Of a stretch of 64,000 bases of DNA, positions 58,193-64,000 are shown in pieces. The DNA is from Actinomadura violacea (GTDB lineage Bacteria > Actinomycetota > Actinomycetes > Streptosporangiales > Streptosporangiaceae), in the NCBI RefSeq assembly GCF_017573465.1, contig NZ_JAGEPF010000008.1:124001-188000 (forward strand), given 5' to 3'. Made by a program: the position numbers and the translations under genes. The notes below the pieces were generated by a model, which searched no databases, was not told the origin of the DNA, and saw only the letters and a program-made list of their open reading frames with translations. Positions within the stretch are counted from its first letter, which is position 1; the number at the start of each line of letters is the position of its first letter.

Positions 58193-60052
58193 ATGCGCCG
58201 CCTCGCAGTTGTGTGCTCGCTGATCCTGGCGCTCGCCGCGCTCGCCACCCCGGCCCCGGCCGCGCCCGCGCCCGCCGCGCCCTACGGCAGCGCCGTGCAG
58301 CGCAACCTCACACTGCGGCTCAAGGACGGGACGCTCCTGCGCGCCGACCTGCACATGCCCACGGACCGCGGCACCGGGAAACCGGCCCGCGGCCCGTTCC
58401 CGGTGATCATCGGGTTCACCCCGTACGGCAAGACGCCGTCGGCCGAGACCGGCTCCCCCGGCACCGGCGGGCTCAACCCGTACCTCATCGAGCGCGGCTA
58501 CCTCGGGCTGGTCGTGGACGTCCCGGGGACGGGCGGCTCGGAAGGCAAGTTCGACCTCTTCGAGCCGTCCGAGGCGCAGGCCGGCGCGCAGATCGTGAAC
58601 TGGGCGGCGCACCTGCCGAACTCCAGCGGCAAGGTCGGCATGCTCGGCCTGTCGTACCTGGCGATCGACCAGCTCTTCACCGCCGCGGCGGTCGGCCCGC
58701 ACTCCCCGCTCAAGGCGATCTTCCCGATGGCCGCGTCCGCCGACCCGTACCGCGACCTGTTCGTCAGCGGCGGCGCGCTGAACGTCGAATCGCCGCTCGG
58801 CCTGGTGTTCGGCTACGGCGTCACGCGCGTCACCACGCCGTTCGGAGAACTGCCCAAGGACCCGGCCGCCGCGCTCCTCCTGTCCTATCAGCACCTGATG
58901 CAGGCCGGGCCGTTCGAGCTGACCATGGCCCGCGACATGCTCACCAATGGACCGCGCAGATACGACAACGCGTGGTGGAAGAAGCGGGCCCCCGAAAGCG
59001 TCCTTCGCAAAATCGTCGCCAACGGCGTCGCCATCTATCTCGTCGGCGGGCTCTACGACGTTTTCCAGCGCGGCGAGCCGCTCCTTTACAGCGGCCTGCA
59101 GAACGCGGCGGCGGGCCGTCCGGTGACCGCTCCGATGGCGCCCGGCCAGCCCGTCTCCGACAAGTACCAGCTGCTCTACGGCCCGTGGACGCACGGGAAC
59201 ATGGGCGGCGGCCTGAACCTCGACGAGATCCAGCTGAACTGGTTCGACCACTGGCTCAAGGGACGCGGCACCGTTTCCACCCGCACTCCCCTCCACGTGA
59301 TCGAGCCCGACGGAAAGCGCTACGACACCGCCGCCTACCCCCTCGCCCAGGCGCGCCCGACGCGGATGTACCTGCGCTCCCAAGGACGCCTGACCTCCGC
59401 CAAGCCCACCGGCAAGGAAACGGCGGACTCCATCGCGTTCACCGGCTTGTCGAACCCGTGTACCCGTTCCACCGACCAGTTCGCGGCCGGGCTGCTGTCG
59501 CAACTGTTCGCCAGCGCGGGCATTCCGTCGCCTTGCACGGAATCGCAGCACAAACCCGCCAAGGGGCCCGGCGAGACGACCTACACCTCACCGTCGCTCG
59601 CCAAGCCGCTGAAGCTCGCCGGGCCTATCGGCGTCACGCTGCGCGCCGCGTCCACCCGTCCGGAGACGCTGTTCACGCTCACCCTGGAGGACGTCGCGCC
59701 CGACGGCACGTCCACCGACATCAGCGGCGGCGCGCTCATGGGCTCGATGCGCGCGGTCGACGGCGCGCGCAGCTGGAAGGGCGCGTCCGGCGGCTGGCTG
59801 TACCCGTACCACCCGCTCACCCGCGCGACCCAGCGTCCGGTCGCGCCCGGCAGGCTGACCCGGTACGACATCCAGGTCCGCCCGGCGTTCGCGACCGTTC
59901 CCGCAGGCCACCGCCTCCGCGTCCGCGTCGCGACCGCCGACTTCCCCCACCTCGTCCCGCTCGCCGACCTGCCCTCGCTCTTCGGGGGTCGGTACACGAT
60001 CCACCACGACGCCGCCGCCGTCTCCACCATTGACCTGTCCACCCTCCCCTGA
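58193..60052 (+). CDS. Secreted CocE/NonD-family hydrolase (X-Pro dipeptidyl-peptidase-like)
   Basis: A 619-residue exported serine hydrolase. The signal peptide is about 1-26 (ending APAPAA). The alpha/beta-hydrolase part has the nucleophile motif LGLSYLAID (Ser about 157), VGGLYDVFQRGE and YGPWTHGNMGGG with the catalytic His. A C-terminal jelly-roll domain (about 430-619, PETLFTLTLEDVAPDG) is typical of CocE/PepX enzymes that cleave esters or X-Pro peptides. AGGAG precedes ATG 58193, and the upstream gap contains an A+T-rich stretch (58090-58125). Confidence 0.92.
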   Translation: MRRLAVVCSLILALAALATPAPAAPAPAAPYGSAVQRNLTLRLKDGTLLRADLHMPTDRGTGKPARGPFPVIIGFTPYGKTPSAETGSPGTGGLNPYLIERGYLGLVVDVPGTGGSEGKFDLFEPSEAQAGAQIVNWAAHLPNSSGKVGMLGLSYLAIDQLFTAAAVGPHSPLKAIFPMAASADPYRDLFVSGGALNVESPLGLVFGYGVTRVTTPFGELPKDPAAALLLSYQHLMQAGPFELTMARDMLTNGPRRYDNAWWKKRAPESVLRKIVANGVAIYLVGGLYDVFQRGEPLLYSGLQNAAAGRPVTAPMAPGQPVSDKYQLLYGPWTHGNMGGGLNLDEIQLNWFDHWLKGRGTVSTRTPLHVIEPDGKRYDTAAYPLAQARPTRMYLRSQGRLTSAKPTGKETADSIAFTGLSNPCTRSTDQFAAGLLSQLFASAGIPSPCTESQHKPAKGPGETTYTSPSLAKPLKLAGPIGVTLRAASTRPETLFTLTLEDVAPDGTSTDISGGALMGSMRAVDGARSWKGASGGWLYPYHPLTRATQRPVAPGRLTRYDIQVRPAFATVPAGHRLRVRVATADFPHLVPLADLPSLFGGRYTIHHDAAAVSTIDLSTLP

Positions 60053-60146
60053 CCCGCGCGCCCGGCCGGGGACCGCCCGCGACCGCCCCCGGCCGGACGT
60101 CACCGGACGCCGAAGCCGACGGCGCCGGTCCGGCCGCGCTCGCCGG

Positions 60147-60479
60147 TCACCCGAAGAACCCGACGACGCTGCGGATGCGGTCGCCGTCGAACTCGACGAC
60201 GTCGTAGCCGGCCGCGGCCTCGCCCAGCCGCCAGGTGAACAGCGCCCGGCCGTGGTGGACGCCGACGACGTCGCCGAGCGCGAAGCGCAGGCCGCCGAAG
60301 TCCGCCTGGGCGCGCCCGATCGCCTCCGACAGCACCGCGTGCCCGCGCAGACCCGCATAGTCGGGGTCGCTGTAGAGCGCGTCATCGGTGAGGACGGAAC
60401 CCATGAGCGACTCCCGGGCGTCGGCGTCCCGCTCGTTCCAGATGTCGAGGTAGGCGTTGATCAGGTCGGTCTCGGTCAT
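60147..60479 (-). CDS. SnoaL-like protein coupled to an MFS gene
   Basis: A 110-residue NTF2/SnoaL-like protein (DLINAYLDIWNERDADARESLMGSVLTDDALYSDPDYAGLRG, ending VVEFDGDRIRSVVGFFG). It overlaps the MFS stop by 4 bp and is the second gene of that unit. It may modify or bind the same small molecule. The function is otherwise unknown. Confidence 0.85.
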   Translation of the reverse strand: MTETDLINAYLDIWNERDADARESLMGSVLTDDALYSDPDYAGLRGHAVLSEAIGRAQADFGGLRFALGDVVGVHHGRALFTWRLGEAAAGYDVVEFDGDRIRSVVGFFG

Positions 60480-61870
60480 CGGAGGGCTCCTTCGAGAGAG
60501 GCGGACTCCTCGTCCCCGGTCTCGGGACGGGAGGGCTTGAGGGCGAGGGCGAGCAGGCCGGCCGCCGCGGTGGCGGCCGCGGCGGCCCAGCCGGCGGTGT
60601 GCAGGCCGTGCAGCAGGTCGCCCGGGCCGTTGGCGATCGCGACGAACACCGCCAGCCCGACGGCGCCGCCGATCTCCTTGGCGCTGCCGGCCAGCCCGGA
60701 CGCGACGCCCTGCTCCTCCGGTGGGACGCCCGCGCCGGCGGAGGCGAACAGCGTCACGAACGCGACGCCGCCGAACAGGCCCCAGACGACGCTGCCGGGC
60801 AGCAGCGTCCAGAAGCCGCCGCCGGCCGTGGTGCCGGCGACCATCGCGGCGATGCCCGCACCCGTCCCGATCGTCGAGACGGCGAGCGTGGTGCGGATCC
60901 CCCAGCGGCCGAGCAGCACCGGGGTGGCCTTGAGGGCGGCGAGCATGCAGACCAGCGTCAGCGGCAGGAACGCCAGCCCCGCCTCCAGCGAGCTGTAGCC
61001 GAGGACAGGCTGCAGGTAGGACGTCAGGATGTAGTAGCCGCCGCCGAGCGTGCCCTGGAAGACGGCGATCACGATCATGGTGACGGCGAGGCCGCGGCCG
61101 CGCGCCCGCCGCAGCGGGATGAGCGGGTCGCGGGTGCGCGCCTCCACCGCGAGCAGCACCGCGAACAGGACGGCGCCGGCGGCCAGCGCCCCGCCGGACC
61201 GGAGGGAGGCCCAGCCGGCGTCCGGCCCGCTCGCCAGCCCGAGCACCAGCAGCGCCGACCCCGCGGTGGCGAGCACCGCGCCCGGCACGTCGAACGAGCC
61301 GGGCGCGCGGGCGGGGTCGGCGGGCAGCAGCCGCGGCGCCGCGAGCGCGCAGCCGAGCGCCAGCGGCACGTTGACGAAGAACACCCACTCCCAGCCCAGG
61401 TAGTGCGTGAGCACGCCGCCCAGCAGGGACCCGGCGGCGAGGCCCGCGCTGCCCGCCATCCCCCAGGCGCCGAGCGCCCGGTTGCGCGCGGGCCCCTCGG
61501 CGAACCCCCGGTAGATGAGGGCGAGCGTGGCCGGGGTCAGCAGCGCGCCGCCGGCGCCCTGCACCGCGCGGGCGGCGACCAGCGTCCCCGCGCCGGACGC
61601 GAGGCCGCCCGCGAGCGAGGCGGCGCCGTACAGCGCCAGGCCGGTCATGAAGACCCGGCGGGCGCCGAGCCGGTCCACGGCCCGCCCGCCGAGCAGCAGG
61701 AGCCCGCCCAGCCCGACCGAGTAGGCGCTGACCACCCACTGGACCGAGGAGGGGCCGAACCCGAGCGCCGTCCCGATGCCGGGCAGCGCCACGTACACGA
61801 TGTTGTAGTCGAGAGCCACGATGAGCTGCGTCAATGCGAGCAGCGCAAGGCGCGGCCGATGCGCTTCCAT
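60476..61870 (-). CDS. MFS multidrug efflux transporter, DHA2 (14-TM) type
   Basis: A 464-residue transporter with about 14 membrane segments. DHA2 features include ALDYNIVYVALPGIGTALGF at the start, the loop motif GGRAVDRLGARRVFM, and GAGGALLTPATLALI. Such proteins export drugs or quaternary compounds in exchange for protons. The promoter (TTGACA/TACTGT on the minus strand, 61953-61926) lies within 18-bp repeats bound presumably by the divergent TetR protein. The ribosome site is AGGAG. Confidence 0.92.
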   Translation of the reverse strand: MEAHRPRLALLALTQLIVALDYNIVYVALPGIGTALGFGPSSVQWVVSAYSVGLGGLLLLGGRAVDRLGARRVFMTGLALYGAASLAGGLASGAGTLVAARAVQGAGGALLTPATLALIYRGFAEGPARNRALGAWGMAGSAGLAAGSLLGGVLTHYLGWEWVFFVNVPLALGCALAAPRLLPADPARAPGSFDVPGAVLATAGSALLVLGLASGPDAGWASLRSGGALAAGAVLFAVLLAVEARTRDPLIPLRRARGRGLAVTMIVIAVFQGTLGGGYYILTSYLQPVLGYSSLEAGLAFLPLTLVCMLAALKATPVLLGRWGIRTTLAVSTIGTGAGIAAMVAGTTAGGGFWTLLPGSVVWGLFGGVAFVTLFASAGAGVPPEEQGVASGLAGSAKEIGGAVGLAVFVAIANGPGDLLHGLHTAGWAAAAATAAAGLLALALKPSRPETGDEESASLEGALR

Positions 61871-61882
61871 GCCATCTCCTGC

Positions 61883-61954
61883 ATGCCGTTGATTTACTAC
61901 ACGCCGTTCAGTTCAAGCACGCCGTACAGTAGCCCAACGCTGTAGAGTGTCAAG
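61883..61954. promoter_or_regulatory. Four 18-bp-phased operator repeats in the tetR/MFS divergent promoter
   Basis: ATGCCGTTGATT (61883), ACGCCGTTCAGT (61901), ACGCCGTACAGT (61919) and ACGCTGTAGAGT (61937) start exactly 18 bp apart. The MFS promoter (minus strand: -35 TTGACA 61953-61948, 16-bp spacer, -10 TACTGT 61931-61926) and a candidate TetR -10 TAGAGT (61943-61948) lie within them. Binding would silence both directions. Confidence 0.75.
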
Positions 61955-61955
61955 C

Positions 61956-62666
61956 GTGAACGACGCCACCCCGAGCCGCCGCGCCCGGCTGCGCGCGCAG
62001 ACCAGCGACGAGATCAAGGCGATCGCGCTCAAGCTGATGGCGGAGGGCGGGCCGGACGCGATCTCGCTGCGCGCCATCGCCCGCGAGATGGGCATGACGG
62101 CCGGCGCCATCTACAGCTACTTCGCCACCCGCGACGACCTGGTCACGACGCTGATCGGCGACGTGTACGGCGCGGTGGTGGACGCGGCGGAGGCCGCCCG
62201 CGACGCCGTCCCGGAGTCCGACCCGGGGGGCCGGATCCTGGCCTGGGCGCAGGCCGTGCGGGAGTGGGCGGTGGCAAACCCCGAGGGCTTCCGGCTGATC
62301 TATGGCGATCCGGTACCGGGCTACCGGCCGCCGGACGACGGCCCCGGCAAGGCCGCCGAGATGCGCGCCTGCACCGGACTCGTCGGCCTCGTCGCCGCCG
62401 CCTGGTCGTCCGCCGCCCCGCTCCAGCCGGACGGTCCCCGCTACTCCTGGGACGACTTCGAGCCCGGTCTCACCGGCCGCGTCCGGGCGGACTTCCCCGA
62501 GCTGCCGCCCGGAGCGGTCGCGGTCACCCTGCGCGTGTGGGGGCGGATGCACGGGCTCGTCGCGCTGGAGATCTACGGGCATCTGCGCCCGCTCGTCCAT
62601 GATCCGGCGGCCGTCTACCGGGACGAGATCCGCGCCCTGGTCGCCTCCCTGGGTCTCACGCCCTGA
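61956..62666 (+). CDS. TetR-family regulator of the MFS efflux gene
   Basis: A 236-residue regulator with helix-turn-helix AISLRAIAREMGMTAGAIYSYFATRDDLVTTL (about 37-66) and a TetR_C-like domain (PEGFRLIYGDPVPGY, VWGRMHGLVALEIYGH). GTG 61956 lies 7 bases after a candidate -10 and is preferred over GTG 61947, which overlaps that box. The layout with the divergent MFS gene and phased repeats indicates efflux control. Confidence 0.92.
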   Translation: MNDATPSRRARLRAQTSDEIKAIALKLMAEGGPDAISLRAIAREMGMTAGAIYSYFATRDDLVTTLIGDVYGAVVDAAEAARDAVPESDPGGRILAWAQAVREWAVANPEGFRLIYGDPVPGYRPPDDGPGKAAEMRACTGLVGLVAAAWSSAAPLQPDGPRYSWDDFEPGLTGRVRADFPELPPGAVAVTLRVWGRMHGLVALEIYGHLRPLVHDPAAVYRDEIRALVASLGLTP

Positions 62667-62670
62667 AAAG

Positions 62671-62687
62671 GGGACGTGTATAGTCCC
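62671..62687 (+). promoter_or_regulatory. Promoter palindrome upstream of the Rrf2 gene
   Basis: GGGAC and GTCCC flank GTGTATA in a 17-bp palindrome. TATAGT (62679-62684) inside it is a good -10 box, 8 bases before ATG 62693, so the site probably autoregulates a leaderless Rrf2 message. A similar 17-bp palindrome spans the start of the following MFS gene. Confidence 0.6.
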
Positions 62688-62692
62688 GGTTT

Positions 62693-63169
62693 ATGCGGAT
62701 GGGTGAGGGCGTCGAGTGGGGACTGCACTGCTGCGTGACGCTCGGCTGGCTGGACGACGCCGCGCCGGTGTCGATCCGGCGGCTGGCCGCCTGGTTCGAC
62801 CTGCCGCAGGAGTACCTCAAGAAGCGCCTCCAGCCGCTCGCCCGGGCCGGGATCCTGGCCTCCAGCCCGGGGGTGCGGGGCGGGTGGTCGCTCGCCCGCC
62901 CGCCCGGCGAGATCTCCGTGATGGAGGTCGTCACCGCGCTCGAAGGGCCGCTCGAGGCGTTCCGCTGCACCGAGATCCGGCAGCGCGGGATCGGCGGCCG
63001 TGACGCCGGCCGCGAGTTCGACGGCCCGTGCGGCATCTCCGGCATGATGCGCCGCGCCGAGCTGGCGTGGCGCCGCGAGCTGGCCGGCCGCACCATCGCC
63101 GACCTGATGGGGGACGCCCCCGAGGGCGCCGCCCGCACCCGGCGCAACTACAGCCGCCTCACCGACTGA
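62693..63169 (+). CDS. Rrf2-family transcriptional regulator
   Basis: A 158-residue winged-helix regulator (SIRRLAAWFDLPQEYLKKRLQPLARAGILASSPGVRGGWSLARP). Iron-sulphur members such as NsrR and IscR have three closely set Cys in the C-terminal half; here that half has only two (FRCTEI, GPCGIS), with a CC pair near the N-terminus, so the usual cluster is doubtful. It likely controls the efflux-type MFS gene next to it. Confidence 0.88.
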   Translation: MRMGEGVEWGLHCCVTLGWLDDAAPVSIRRLAAWFDLPQEYLKKRLQPLARAGILASSPGVRGGWSLARPPGEISVMEVVTALEGPLEAFRCTEIRQRGIGGRDAGREFDGPCGISGMMRRAELAWRRELAGRTIADLMGDAPEGAARTRRNYSRLTD

Positions 63170-63212
63170 CGCCGACCGGCCCGGCCCGCCGGGCCCTCTC
63201 TCCGGGAGAACA

Positions 63213-63229
63213 GGGATATTGAATACCCC
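63213..63229. promoter_or_regulatory. 17-bp near-palindrome over the start codon of the last MFS gene
   Basis: GGGATATTGAATACCCC has one mismatched pair in its arms and the same length and GGGA...CCC ends as the palindrome before the Rrf2 gene. It spans the TTG start, so binding could block translation or transcription. Confidence 0.45.
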
Positions 63230-64000
63230 GATACATCGCCCCGTCGCGAACGCCGAAGCCGCCGCCCCCGCGCCGCGCGGGCTCGGATCCACGCTGGTCC
63301 TCGGGCTCGGCACGTTCGCCGTCGGGACGGACGCCTACGTCGTCGCCGGCTTCCTGCCCGGCATGGCCTCCTCGCTGCACGTCTCCGAGGGCACCGCCGG
63401 GCAGTCCGCGACCGCGTTCGCGATCACCTACGCCGTGCTGTCCCCCGTCCTCGCGACCGTCCTCGCCCGCGTCCCCCGCCGCGCGCTGCTCGTCGGCGCG
63501 CTCGCGGTGCTGGCCGCGGCCAACCTCGGCTCCGCGCTCGCGCCCGACTTCGCGACCCTGATGGTCTCGCGCGTCGTCGCCGCGTCCGGCGCGGCGGCCT
63601 TCACCCCCAACGCCGGCGCGGTCGCCGCCTCGCTCGTCGCGCCCGCCCAGCGCGCCCGCGCGCTGGCCGTCGTCGTCGGCGGCCTCACCGTCGCCACCGC
63701 GCTCGGCGTCCCGCTCGGCAGCCTGGCCGCCCGGGCGCTGACCTGGCACGCCGCGCTCGCGCTGGTCGCGGCCCTGTGCGCGGTCGCCGCCGCGGGCGTG
63801 CTCGCCGCGATGCCCGCCCTGCCCGGCGCTCCCCGGATCCCGCTCCGCCGGCGCCTCGCCGCGCTGCGCAGCCCCGGCGTCGTCGCCGTCCTGCCGCTCA
63901 CCGTCCTCGGCATGGCCGCCGGGTACGGCCTGTACGCCTACGCAGTCCCCGTCCTGCGGGCGCTCGGCGCCGGCGAGCGCGCCGTCCCCTGGCTCCTGTT
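63219..64000 (+). CDS. MFS transporter, DHA1/arabinose-efflux-like (partial, runs off window)
   Basis: The first 260 residues of a transporter with typical DHA1 features: LGLGTFAVGTDAYVVAGFLPGMASSL in helix 1 and MVSRVVAASGAAAFTPNAGAVAASLVAPAQRARAL around helix 4. About seven membrane segments are visible. The start is TTG 63219 with GGGAGAACAGGGA upstream; the next Met is 46 residues further on, inside helix 1-2. It is likely regulated by the Rrf2 protein encoded just before. The 3' end is outside the window. Confidence 0.85.
   Translation, partial: MNTPIHRPVANAEAAAPAPRGLGSTLVLGLGTFAVGTDAYVVAGFLPGMASSLHVSEGTAGQSATAFAITYAVLSPVLATVLARVPRRALLVGALAVLAAANLGSALAPDFATLMVSRVVAASGAAAFTPNAGAVAASLVAPAQRARALAVVVGGLTVATALGVPLGSLAARALTWHAALALVAALCAVAAAGVLAAMPALPGAPRIPLRRRLAALRSPGVVAVLPLTVLGMAAGYGLYAYAVPVLRALGAGERAVPWLL

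Noticed and set aside
59312..59324. GGAAAGCGCTACG in the CocE-type gene as another LacI operator
   Set aside because: One half is degenerate, it lies deep in coding sequence far from the regulon, and no promoter is nearby.

Overview
The window is very G+C-rich DNA with actinomycete gene style: frequent GTG starts, 4-bp start/stop overlaps, a histidine kinase/DUF742/Ras-like GTPase conservon, an ECF41 sigma factor, a SpoIIE phosphatase and many TetR regulators. A Streptosporangiales/Thermomonosporaceae relative (Actinomadura-like) is my inference from gene content. I see no rRNA, tRNA, CRISPR array, prophage or intact insertion sequence. No gene-free stretch exceeds 300 bases.

Region by region. 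1-11.9 kb is a LacI-family regulon. A divergent LacI gene faces a six-gene operon: three parts of a taurine/nitrate-type ABC transporter, a Gfo/Idh/MocA dehydrogenase, a DUF993 protein and a sugar-isomerase-type TIM barrel. Two secreted proteins follow, a glucose/sorbosone-dehydrogenase-type propeller with an extra C-terminal domain and a LamG-type protein. The operon and the secreted pair have the same promoter layout and the same tandem LacI operators with 13-bp phasing, so they look like one uptake and oxidation pathway for an unidentified carbohydrate-like substrate. A membrane permease sits between them, and its start codon lies inside a palindromic repeat.

12-20.3 kb holds an L-asparaginase, a beta-propeller protein, a membrane-anchored repeat protein, galT and a conservon that lacks its roadblock gene. 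20.5-30.4 kb holds an orphan polyamine-type lipoprotein, an MpaB-like protein, a RecB-type nuclease, a metallo-beta-lactamase-fold protein that has lost metal ligands, a PHP phosphoesterase, a DUF6758 protein, Nudix and CPBP proteins, a CitE-like lyase and an ECF41 sigma factor with a matching promoter. 30.6-38.7 kb holds a DUF4129/MoxR/DUF58 operon, pyrophosphatase, a PAS-GAF-SpoIIE phosphatase and a DUF5954-like protein.

38.7-52.8 kb holds a SnoaL-like/TetR pair, a heteromeric ABC exporter with a divergent TetR, and an acyl-CoA module (two pairs of acyl-CoA dehydrogenases, an enoyl-CoA hydratase, a FadD3-like ligase). The module is interrupted by a tsaA/trmO remnant and by a carboxylesterase with an internal deletion. 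52.9-64 kb holds a GH1 beta-glucosidase with TetR, an MFS transporter/sulfatase operon, a secreted CocE-type hydrolase, a TetR-controlled multidrug MFS gene and an Rrf2/MFS pair that runs off the end.

The most unusual signals are the LacI regulon with its mismatched transporter, a two-copy palindromic element (about 7.48 and 51.22 kb), phased operator repeats at two TetR loci (14 bp x3, 18 bp x4), the conservon without roadblock, and three eroded enzymes. Functions are inferred from motifs read by eye; no database search was run.
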